Made by a program: the position numbers and the translations under genes
Part shown: positions 6,610 to 13,386 of the stretch, in pieces
How positions within the stretch are numbered: the first letter of the stretch is position 1
Layout of the letters: each line of letters opens with the position of its first letter
Origin: Terriglobales bacterium
Lineage (GTDB): Bacteria > Acidobacteriota > Terriglobia > Terriglobales > Acidobacteriaceae
Direction: 5' to 3'
Assembly (NCBI GenBank): GCA_030043575.1
Contig: JASHXK010000431.1
Location: 1-18,345, forward strand
DNA length: 18,345 nt
Notes under the pieces: model-generated
What the model saw: only the letters and a program-made list of their open reading frames with translations
The model's database searches: none
What the model was told of the DNA's origin: nothing

Positions 6610-8004
6610 CTATCCCGCTTGCCGCGGGCGGATGTCATATTGGCGGATCTTGTAGAGCAGAGCTTTGTAGCTGATGTTGAGTTTCGTCGCGGCGCGCTTG
6701 CGGTTCCACGCCGTCTCTTCCAGCACCTGGGCGATCACTTCCATCTCGGCGCCGTTCTTCAGATTGCGCACCATTTCCTTCAAGTCCGGTTGCTGCTGTG
6801 GCTGCTTCTGTTCCTGAGCAGCGGCCGAGCCATTCTGCGGCTCCTGTTGCATTGCCTTCTGCAACTCACTGATGGCGGCGGCTTCGTCGCCCAGCACGAG
6901 ATAGCGCTTCACAAAGTTTTCCAACTCGCGGATGTTGCCCGGCCAGGGATAGTTCTCGCAGGCCTCGAGCAGGCGCTGCGAGACACTGAGCGGGGCGCAG
7001 GCGTAGCGGTCGGCGAGGTGAAGCATGAAGTGCCGCAGGATCATGGGAATTTCTTCGCGGCGCTCGCGCAACGACGGCATGCGCAGGACAAAGCTGTTCA
7101 GGCGGTAGTAGAGATCCTCGCGGAAGGTCTTTTGCGCGATGGCCTGCGGCATGTTGATGTTGGTCGCGGCCAACACGCGGACATCGACCTTCACGGTGAC
7201 GCGGCCGCCGAGGCGTGAGAACTGGCCGTCCTGCAAAACCTGCAGCAGCTTGGCCTGGAGCGCAGGTGACATCTCGCCGATTTCGTCCAGCAGCAGCGTG
7301 CCTTTGTTGCAGAGCTCGAATTTGCCGGGCTTCGCCTTGTTGGCGCCGGTGAAGGCGCCGGGCTCATAACCGAAGAGCTCGCTCTCCAGCAGCTCACTGG
7401 GAACGGCCGCGCAATTGACTTTCAGGAATGTGCGGTGGGCGCGATCGGAGTATTTGTGGATCAGCCGCGCCAGAACTTCCTTGCCAGTGCCGCTCTCGCC
7501 CAGCAACAGGACGGGAAAGTCGAATTTGGCGACCTGCATAGACTGGGCCCTAAGATGACGCATCTGGGGCGTAGCGGAGAAGAAGTACACGCCTTCGCCG
7601 ACTTCGATGGCATCGCCCGCGCCGGGAGCGGAGGGATCGGTATTCTCCAGGCAGAAGCGCAAGACCTCGTCCATTTCTTCCTTCTGGACGGGCTTGGAGA
7701 GATAGTCCTGCGCGCCGAGCCGCATGGCTTGGGCGACTTTGCGGGTGTCGCGGACGCAGGACAGCATGACGACTTTGGTCGACGGCTTCGATTCGCGGAT
7801 ACGCTGCAGCGTCTCCAAACCATCGGCGCCCGGCATCACCATGTCGAGCAGGACCAGATCGGGCGTGTCGCGTTGCACTTTGTCGATGGCTTCCAGTCCG
7901 TTCGAGGCGGTGGACACACGATAGGAATCTAGCTCCAATACCGTCTGCAAATACCGCAACATGCTAGGTTCATCGTCCACCACAAGGATATGGCCAGCGC
8001 TCAT
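6610..8004 (-). CDS. NtrC-family sigma-54-dependent response regulator
   Basis: A 464-aa three-domain activator. The receiver (1-~118) has the acidic pair Asp10-Asp11, the phospho-acceptor Asp54 in VLLDMVMP and Lys104 in YLSKP. The AAA+ domain has Walker A GESGTGKE (169-176), the sigma-54-contacting loop GAFTGA (216-221) and Walker B LLLDEIGEM (237-245). The C-terminus is a Fis-type helix-turn-helix, NRKRAATKLNISYKALLYK. A Gln/Pro-rich linker (about 395-410) precedes it. All residues for RpoN-dependent activation are intact. The ATG at 8004 overlaps the kinase stop by 4 bp (ATGA), so the two form a coupled two-component operon. Its DNA-binding helices closely match those of the receiver-less activator at 9786, suggesting related targets. 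The nearby exopolysaccharide operon is the most likely target (inference). Confidence 0.93.
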   Translation of the reverse strand: MSAGHILVVDDEPSMLRYLQTVLELDSYRVSTASNGLEAIDKVQRDTPDLVLLDMVMPGADGLETLQRIRESKPSTKVVMLSCVRDTRKVAQAMRLGAQDYLSKPVQKEEMDEVLRFCLENTDPSAPGAGDAIEVGEGVYFFSATPQMRHLRAQSMQVAKFDFPVLLLGESGTGKEVLARLIHKYSDRAHRTFLKVNCAAVPSELLESELFGYEPGAFTGANKAKPGKFELCNKGTLLLDEIGEMSPALQAKLLQVLQDGQFSRLGGRVTVKVDVRVLAATNINMPQAIAQKTFREDLYYRLNSFVLRMPSLRERREEIPMILRHFMLHLADRYACAPLSVSQRLLEACENYPWPGNIRELENFVKRYLVLGDEAAAISELQKAMQQEPQNGSAAAQEQKQPQQQPDLKEMVRNLKNGAEMEVIAQVLEETAWNRKRAATKLNISYKALLYKIRQYDIRPRQAG

Positions 8005-8924
8005 TGCTCCTCCGCTGAGCTTTCGGGGGAAGGATTCAGCAAAACCAGAAAGGAAAACTTGCTCCCCGCTCCAGACTCGCTTTCGACCCAGATCTTTCCA
8101 CCGGCAGACTGGACCAGCCGGCGTGCAATTGCCAGACCGAGGCCGTGACCTTCCGCTCGCATGCCCGGCGGGACCAAGCGAAAGTATTCTTCGAAAATCT
8201 CCTGTTGGAACTCGGGTGCGATGCCCGGTCCGGTGTCCGACACCGAGATGCGGCAGCAGTTGGGCGCATTGATTCGCTGCCGGCGGCGCTCTACTACCGG
8301 CGGCCGTGCTACGGTTCGCCGCTCCCAGAAATACGGTTCGACGTGCAGCCAGACCGTACCGGACGCCGGAGTGTACTTCATGGCATTGTCGAGCAGGTTG
8401 GAGACGACGTGCTGCACTTTGTAGTAATCGAACGGGAACCCTTGCAGCTTGTCATTGGGCAGAAAGTAGAAGGCGATGGCCTTCTCGTTAAATCGCTGTG
8501 CCCAGACTTCCGCAATCTCGCCGATGCAGGCGTTGATGTCGCCCACCTCGTAGTTCAACTCAAAGCGGTCGACTTTCAGGGCGGCGTAGGTCAGCAGGTT
8601 CTGAATAAAAGTGGACAGGCGGGCGCCATTGGCCTGCATCTCGGTCAAGACTTCCATCTGCCGGGGACTCAGTGGTCCCAGCTTCTCCGCCAGCAACAGC
8701 TGCAGGTAGCCATCCATGATGGCGAGGGGTGTCTTGAGCTCGTGAGCGGCGGACGCCAAAGCGTCGCGACAGCAACTGCAGTCCTCTTCACTCACGTGCT
8801 TATGCCCTTGCTTTGGCGGTGACATGTTCACAGGCATGGGGATAACGCCTTTAGCTTTCCTGGAATGGGACAGCGAGTCCACGGCGCTCTCAGGAGTAAT
8901 CCCCGATCTTTGCTCCACAGGCAT
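8001..8924 (-). CDS. soluble sensor histidine kinase, partner of the sigma-54 response regulator
   Basis: A ~307-aa kinase with no transmembrane segment, so it should sense a cytoplasmic signal or a partner protein. Numbering is from the alternative TTG start at 8936 (311 aa). The H box is ASAAHELKTPL with His65; the N box is NLLDNAMKYTP (Asn184); G1 is DTGPGI (234-239) and G2 is GHGLGLAI (263-270), giving a full HisKA plus HATPase core. Before the H box is a short N-terminus of ~50 residues with no recognised sensory domain but with a Cys-rich motif, DCSCC (Cys53, 55, 56). Candidate starts are ATG 8924 (chosen), TTG 8936 with AGGG upstream, or later in-frame ATGs near residues 34 and 38; the choice is uncertain. 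It is first in the kinase-regulator operon, with a sigma-70-type promoter and a leader palindrome upstream. Confidence 0.88.
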   Translation of the reverse strand: MPVEQRSGITPESAVDSLSHSRKAKGVIPMPVNMSPPKQGHKHVSEEDCSCCRDALASAAHELKTPLAIMDGYLQLLLAEKLGPLSPRQMEVLTEMQANGARLSTFIQNLLTYAALKVDRFELNYEVGDINACIGEIAEVWAQRFNEKAIAFYFLPNDKLQGFPFDYYKVQHVVSNLLDNAMKYTPASGTVWLHVEPYFWERRTVARPPVVERRRQRINAPNCCRISVSDTGPGIAPEFQQEIFEEYFRLVPPGMRAEGHGLGLAIARRLVQSAGGKIWVESESGAGSKFSFLVLLNPSPESSAEEQ

Positions 8925-8977
8925 ACTCTCGACCAAAGTCAGCCCTGGGTTTAGCTATTTGCCAATTCCTCGGGAAA

Positions 8978-8995
8978 TAGAGTGGAAGCACTCTA
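8978..8995. promoter_or_regulatory. perfect 18-bp palindrome in the kinase leader
   Basis: TAGAGTG-GAAG-CACTCTA is a perfect inverted repeat with 7-bp arms. It lies just downstream of the predicted transcription start of the kinase operon. It could be a repressor operator or a 5'-end RNA hairpin that stabilises the transcript or blocks translation. It has no T-run, so a terminator is unlikely. Confidence 0.5.
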
Positions 8996-9009
8996 CAGGG
9001 GGAGAATTG

Positions 9010-9037
9010 ATCTTACCCTAAAGTCACGTATTGTCAA
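9010..9037 (-). promoter_or_regulatory. sigma-70-type promoter of the kinase-regulator operon
   Basis: On the minus strand a perfect TTGACA (9037-9032) is followed, after a 16-bp spacer, by TAAGAT (9015-9010). The predicted start of transcription is near 9003, leaving a leader of ~65-80 nt before the kinase. Confidence 0.6.
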
Positions 9038-9221
9038 CGCCAAACTGATTAATTTTGGGGGAAAGAAGCAACCAAGTTTCCTTTTCCGGAACCTATTTTC
9101 CTCTTCAACAGGTATTCATCTTCCTCTCAACCGCAAGAGATTGCACCGGTATCGACGAAGGGAAGCGTCCACAATACAAGTTATCACTAACAAAACAAAT
9201 ACTTTGATCGTGAATTCGATT

Positions 9222-9237
9222 TGGTTATCCATGTGCG
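9222..9237 (+). promoter_or_regulatory. weak candidate sigma-54 (RpoN) promoter upstream of the PilZ gene
   Basis: The sequence TGGTTATCCATGTGCG has the invariant GG (9223-9224) and GC (9235-9236) exactly 10 nt apart, as RpoN requires. The -12 side is good (GTGC against TTGC); the -24 side is poor (TGGTTA against TGGCAC). The predicted start near 9247 would leave room for the AGGAG site before GTG 9267. Two RpoN activators are encoded on either side, which raises plausibility. Confidence 0.3.
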
Positions 9238-9266
9238 TCATTGAGCTGTAACGTAGGAGACGGTAG

Positions 9267-9656
9267 GTGCGACGAAGCGTGTCCGTTGCCGAGCGCCGCA
9301 GCTGGGATCGTCTGCCTATCTCCATTCCTTTTTTCGTAAGGGGCAGGAACTCCGACGGCGAGGAGTTTCTCGAGTTTGCTACCGCCCTGAATCTCTCGGC
9401 AGGGGGAGTGTTGCTGGCCACTCGCCGCTACCTCGATCCTGGCACAGAGATCTCGCTGGAAATTCCCGTCGCGCTGGTAAACAAAGCCCAGCTACCCCGT
9501 TCCATATCGCTTTTGCACGCTACCGTGCTGCGATGCACGGCTGACCGGCAATACTTTCTGTTGGGCCTGCAGTTCCACGAACCGCTGAGGACTTCTGCGC
9601 CAGCCGTGGAAGTGAGCAAGGCGCGAGCGGTTGGGAAACTCACTTCCCCAGAGTGA
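9267..9656 (+). CDS. PilZ domain protein (predicted cyclic di-GMP receptor)
   Basis: A 129-aa single-domain protein. The cyclic di-GMP signature is present: an arginine motif RRSWDR (Arg11, Arg15; RxxxR) and NLSAGG (42-47; [D/N]xSxxG), followed by alternating hydrophobic strands ending in LLGLQFHEPL. It is therefore expected to bind cyclic di-GMP in the cytoplasm and act on a partner protein. The start is GTG at 9267, set by AGGAG at 9255-9259. It is the first plus-strand gene after the divergent promoter region and lies 129 bp before the sigma-54 activator. Its position at the head of an exopolysaccharide cluster suggests it links polymer production to cyclic di-GMP levels, perhaps through the activator or the export machinery (inference). 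Confidence 0.85.
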   Translation: MRRSVSVAERRSWDRLPISIPFFVRGRNSDGEEFLEFATALNLSAGGVLLATRRYLDPGTEISLEIPVALVNKAQLPRSISLLHATVLRCTADRQYFLLGLQFHEPLRTSAPAVEVSKARAVGKLTSPE

Positions 9657-9785
9657 AAACATTTGCACATTCGGAGCGCAAACTCCTTCGCTTTTTCCCC
9701 TCCCAGGTGACAAAAATGTCTATCCGCAACTAATGCAAACCTATTAGTAACAATATCTTGGTGCCAATATGCGCATTTTCTTGCG

Positions 9786-10916
9786 ATGTGCAGGAACTTG
9801 GCGCAAGAAATGCAATTCATTAGCACCGTAGCTCAAAATGTAGACGCGAGAGTCACGGAGATGCCACTGCTGGCGGGCTCGAATAATGAGAGTGCGATCA
9901 CGGTGCAACAGCTTCCTCCCGAGCCGGTGATCTTCGGGCAGACCCCTGCCATGCGAGATGTGCGGCAGAAACTGGAGCGAGTTGCTGCCTCCAATCTTTC
10001 CGTCTTGATCAGCGGCGAAAGCGGCACCGGAAAGGACATCGTCGCTCGCTTGCTGCACTTGTATTCGCCGTGGGCGGCGGGACCTTTCGTGAAGGTCAAT
10101 TGCCCTGCCATTCCGGGAACGCTTCTCGAAAGCGAACTGTTCGGCTACGAGCGCGGCGCTTTTACTGGCGCCTATAATCCGAAGCCCGGTAGAGTAGAAA
10201 TGGCGCACCGGGGCACGCTGTTCTTGGATGAGATTGCCGAGCTGGATTCCATGCTGCAAGCTAAGCTTTTGCAGCTGCTGCAGGATGGTCAGTTCAGCCG
10301 CATCGGGGCCCAGGAAGACAAGAAGGTCGAAGTTCGCGTGGTGTGCTCGACCAACCGCGAGTTGCATGAAGAGATCGAGCAAGGTAACTTCCGCGGCGAT
10401 TTGTTTTACCGCATTGCCACCATGACCATCCACTTGCCTCCGCTGCGGGAGCGGACGGTGGATTTGCCGATCATCTGCGATTACCTGCTGCAGTACTACA
10501 ACGAGAAGCTCAACGGCAGGGCGGTGATGATGCGGCCGGCGCTGATGGCGAAGATGCAGCGCTACTCGTGGCCGGGGAACGTCCGCCAGCTGGAGAACCT
10601 GATCAAGCGCTACGTGGTGATGGGCACGGAAGACGTGATCCTCAGCGAACTGCTGGAGCCAAACGAGCGCGACACGCTGGATACGCTGATGCTGGAAGGC
10701 CCGGTGTCGCTGAAGAAGTTGACCCGGCAGACGGTTCGCAAGCTGGAGGCTCGCATCATCCTGAACGCGCTGCATGCCAATAACTGGAACCGCAAGAAGG
10801 CGGCGCGCTCGCTCGACATCAGCTATCGCGCCTTGCTGTACAAGCTCAAAGAAGTTGGAATTCCACAACGGCGTTCCAGTTCCGCAAGCAAACACGAGGA
10901 AGACAGGGCCGAGTAA
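9786..10916 (+). CDS. receiver-less sigma-54-dependent transcriptional activator
   Basis: A 376-aa bacterial enhancer-binding protein with no receiver, GAF or PAS domain; only ~45 residues precede the AAA+ domain. Walker A is GESGTGKD (77-84), the sigma-54 loop GAFTGA is at 124-129 and Walker B is TLFLDEIAEL (144-153). The later motifs FRGDLFYRIATMTIHLPPLRER and YSWPGNVRQLENLIKRYV are intact. The C-terminal Fis-type HTH is NRKKAARSLDISYRALLYK. The architecture recalls PspF, in which a partner protein and not phosphorylation controls activity. The ATG at 9786 is adopted, but its ribosome site is weak and ATG at 9810 is possible. It precedes the export gene by 18 bp, so it is probably co-transcribed and may autoactivate the exopolysaccharide operon. 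Confidence 0.92.
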   Translation: MCRNLAQEMQFISTVAQNVDARVTEMPLLAGSNNESAITVQQLPPEPVIFGQTPAMRDVRQKLERVAASNLSVLISGESGTGKDIVARLLHLYSPWAAGPFVKVNCPAIPGTLLESELFGYERGAFTGAYNPKPGRVEMAHRGTLFLDEIAELDSMLQAKLLQLLQDGQFSRIGAQEDKKVEVRVVCSTNRELHEEIEQGNFRGDLFYRIATMTIHLPPLRERTVDLPIICDYLLQYYNEKLNGRAVMMRPALMAKMQRYSWPGNVRQLENLIKRYVVMGTEDVILSELLEPNERDTLDTLMLEGPVSLKKLTRQTVRKLEARIILNALHANNWNRKKAARSLDISYRALLYKLKEVGIPQRRSSSASKHEEDRAE

Positions 10917-10934
10917 TTCAAACCGAGGTGAAGG

Positions 10935-11681
10935 ATGTATTTGCAACGACAGGCTTTGGGGAAGCGGATTTTAGTAGTGGCTGCAATCATGCTGTTAGGG
11001 CTGTGGGCGCTGGCGGCCTACGCGCAGGACAACAGCGCGCAGAGTGACAACAGCACACAGGGCTCGGATTCGACTACGGCTAGCAAGCCGGTCATACCTG
11101 CGGACTCGGGAGCGAGCGCGACGAAGGATGTTGCTAAAGCGACTGCACTGCCGACGACCGACACGCCATCATCGCGCGTCACGAGCATAAGACCGGACAC
11201 CTATGTCATCGGAGTGGGAGACGGTTTGGCAATCAACGTTTGGAAGGAGCCTGAGCTGTCCAAGGGCGTTCCCGTCCGCCCTGATGGCATGATTACCCTG
11301 CCCTTGATTGGTGAAATCAAGGCTGTTGGCTTGACCCCGGTGCAGTTGCAGGATCAGATCACGGCCGCGCTCTCCAAGGTGATGTCCGATCCCCAGGTGG
11401 TAGTGATGGTGGAGGCCGTCAACAGTCTCAGTTTCAACATCATGGGCAACGTGTTCAAGCCCGGCTATTATCCGCTTGGCCGGCCCATCACGATCCTGGA
11501 TGCCATAGCCTTGAGCGGCGGATTCCGCGATTTCGCCAAGGAGAAGAAAATCTATATTCTGCGCACGGACGCGAATGGGAAGCAGGAGAAGATTCACTTT
11601 AACTACAAGCAAGTGATCAAGGGCCAGAAGATGTCTCAGAACATCATGGTTGAGCCGCGCGATACCATCGTGATCCCGTAG
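10935..11681 (+). CDS. polysaccharide export protein (Wza-type, short form)
   Basis: A 248-aa periplasmic/outer-membrane export protein. A signal peptide spans residues ~1-30 (hydrophobic 12-28, likely cut after AYA). No lipobox cysteine is seen, so unlike Wza it is probably not a lipoprotein. A Ser/Thr/Ala/Asp-rich linker (31-84) follows. The poly-export domain is ~85-160 (YVIGVGDGLAINVWKEPELS, VRPDGMITLPLIGEI) and an SLBB domain is ~165-240 (FNIMGNVFKPGYYPLGRPIT, LDAIALSGGF). It lacks the further domain repeats and the C-terminal amphipathic helix that form the outer-membrane pore in Wza, so another protein may supply the pore. GAGGTG lies a few bases before the ATG. It starts the tight structural part of the operon. 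Confidence 0.9.
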   Translation: MYLQRQALGKRILVVAAIMLLGLWALAAYAQDNSAQSDNSTQGSDSTTASKPVIPADSGASATKDVAKATALPTTDTPSSRVTSIRPDTYVIGVGDGLAINVWKEPELSKGVPVRPDGMITLPLIGEIKAVGLTPVQLQDQITAALSKVMSDPQVVVMVEAVNSLSFNIMGNVFKPGYYPLGRPITILDAIALSGGFRDFAKEKKIYILRTDANGKQEKIHFNYKQVIKGQKMSQNIMVEPRDTIVIP

Positions 11682-11715
11682 CCGATGGATTCGCGCTGGG
11701 CGACAGGAGGATGAG

Positions 11716-13383
11716 ATGAAACGGCAACTTGGACCAGTATTGGCTGCAGTCGCGCTGCTGTGTGCCCCGCTGGCATGGTCGCAGAGCGGGTACTCGACTT
11801 CCACGTCGAATGATTCGCAGCAGCAAGCCGGTTCTACCAGTTCATCCAGTTCGGCGCAGGGCGACGATTCGACCTCGTCGCCGAACGGCTACTCGACCTA
11901 TCCCGCTCCAAACAACTCGCCGACGAATGCCGCACCGTCCGGCTATTGGACCTATCAGCAGCAATCGGGCTCGACGGACGCCAGCGGCACCTACGGAGCG
12001 CAGGATTCCCAGCAGCAGGGTTCACAGGATTCGTCGCAAAACGGCGGCGGGGGTGACAGCCTGCAAAATGGATCAGGCGATAACTCGCAGGCTGGGCTGG
12101 GTGGACCGCAGGACACCTTCACTCATCCCGAAAAGCTGCCGCCGCTGAATCTTTTCGGCGATGCCGTATCGCACACCGGCTATAACTTCAATTTCTCCGC
12201 CGGCACGGTGGCTCAGTATGTCACGGGGTATTCTGGAACACCGGGCTACTGGGACAATCTGCTTCTGGCTACCGGCGGCATCGGCATCGTGCAAGTGCAC
12301 TCGCATTTGCTGTGGTCAGCGGGGTATAGCGCCGGCGTTAACCAGACCGTAAGCTCGATTTATAACAATTACTCGAACCTCAATCAAAGTGCCAATGCCC
12401 GCATCGTGTGGCAGATTGCCAAGCGCTGGCAGTTTCGGCTGAAGGAAAACTATTTCTACTCCGACGATCCCTTCCAGCCGTTCTTTGAGTACCTGGGGCA
12501 GCCCGAGCCGAACTATCCCAACCCGGTGTACTACTTCCCGCAGACGGTGGTCGAGCAGAATCAGGCAACCGGCGATCTGACCTACATGCTGGGCGCCCAC
12601 GACACCTTGAACTTCACCGGGGGCGAGAGTTTCCAGCATTATTTGCGCGGCTTCCAGACGGCGAGCGACCTGCCGGACCTGGGTAGTTTGTGGAATTCAA
12701 CGACTTACTCGGGCGGCGGTTTCTACCAGCACCAGTTCAGCAGGCAGCTTGCGGCGGGCGAGGGCTATGTCTTCACCGCCATGGACTTCGGGCATGGCCA
12801 ATCGCGCGCCGGCGTGCAGATGTTCCAGACTTTCGCAAGTTACAAGGTGAACAAGGCGCTGGCAATCTCCGGCTGGGTGGGACCGGAACTGACGGGCACG
12901 AAGGACTTGGTGCCGATCATCTGCCTTCCCGACGGCTGCTTGATTCAGCAGATTCACCAGACCTACTTGAATTTCGCCGAGGGCTTCACGCTCACCTACG
13001 CTGGTTCGCACCACAACAGCTTTGCTCTGCAAGGCAGCAACAGCATCACCAACGGGGGTGGGTTGTTTGGCGCGGTCAAGTATTACCAGTTCACAGGAAC
13101 CTATGCCCGGCCGATCAACCGCGTCTGGAACGCGGCGGTGGGCTTGCTCTATGCGCACAGCGATTCGATTACCATGGAGGAAGGCGACCAGTTTTTGCAC
13201 AATGTGCAAGGCACGATCAGTGTTTCCCGCAAGCTTACTAATGCCTGGAACCTGAACTCCTACTACGCCTACATTCACCAAAAGCAAGACTACTACGAAC
13301 AAGCTGGCCTGCCGACCACGGTCGCCACCAGCGGCATTGGCGTTACGGTGCAGTACACCTGGAATCATTCTTTGGGACGGTGA
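11716..13383 (+). CDS. predicted outer-membrane beta-barrel protein with disordered N-terminus
   Basis: A 555-aa protein. A signal peptide (1-~22, cut near AWS) is followed by ~105 residues of low complexity rich in Ser, Gln, Gly, Asn and Asp (24-130), with loose GYSTY/GYWTY repeats. From ~145 onward the sequence has the alternating polar/aromatic pattern of transmembrane beta-strands, with many Tyr/Phe/Trp and Gly/Asn turns, through to the last strand VTVQYTWNHSLGR. It fits in position and character the outer-membrane component found in XrtA/PEP-CTERM exopolysaccharide loci, but I cannot assign a named family from sequence alone. A strong AGGAGG at 11705-11710 fixes the ATG at 11716. It probably forms the polymer exit channel or an outer-membrane anchor next to the short export protein. 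Confidence 0.75.
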   Translation: MKRQLGPVLAAVALLCAPLAWSQSGYSTSTSNDSQQQAGSTSSSSSAQGDDSTSSPNGYSTYPAPNNSPTNAAPSGYWTYQQQSGSTDASGTYGAQDSQQQGSQDSSQNGGGGDSLQNGSGDNSQAGLGGPQDTFTHPEKLPPLNLFGDAVSHTGYNFNFSAGTVAQYVTGYSGTPGYWDNLLLATGGIGIVQVHSHLLWSAGYSAGVNQTVSSIYNNYSNLNQSANARIVWQIAKRWQFRLKENYFYSDDPFQPFFEYLGQPEPNYPNPVYYFPQTVVEQNQATGDLTYMLGAHDTLNFTGGESFQHYLRGFQTASDLPDLGSLWNSTTYSGGGFYQHQFSRQLAAGEGYVFTAMDFGHGQSRAGVQMFQTFASYKVNKALAISGWVGPELTGTKDLVPIICLPDGCLIQQIHQTYLNFAEGFTLTYAGSHHNSFALQGSNSITNGGGLFGAVKYYQFTGTYARPINRVWNAAVGLLYAHSDSITMEEGDQFLHNVQGTISVSRKLTNAWNLNSYYAYIHQKQDYYEQAGLPTTVATSGIGVTVQYTWNHSLGR

Positions 13384-13386
13384 TCT

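Larger units (their letters stand above)
8937..9266. other. 330-bp divergent intergenic regulatory region
   Basis: This stretch separates the minus-strand kinase operon from the plus-strand PilZ/exopolysaccharide cluster. It is visibly richer in A+T than the genes around it, especially 9030-9245. It holds a sigma-70-like promoter for the kinase side (9010-9037), a perfect 7-4-7 palindrome in the kinase leader (8978-8995), a possible sigma-54 promoter for the PilZ side (9222-9237) and a good AGGAG ribosome binding site at 9255-9259. I see no convincing gene in it. Confidence 0.6.

Noticed and set aside
6595..6617. CGGGAT/ATCCCG hairpin at the end of the response regulator gene as a terminator
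   Set aside because: The stem is only 6 bp, it overlaps the coding end, and no T-run follows in the direction of transcription.
9672..9700. Terminator between the PilZ and activator genes (GGAG...CTCC or AGCG...CGCT before TTTTT)
   Set aside because: Arms are only 4 bp; too weak to claim a stop between the two genes.
9744..10946. 400-codon minus-strand open frame opposite the receiver-less activator
   Set aside because: It is a shadow of the intact sigma-54 activator; the composition is His/Gln/Leu-rich antisense translation without domains.
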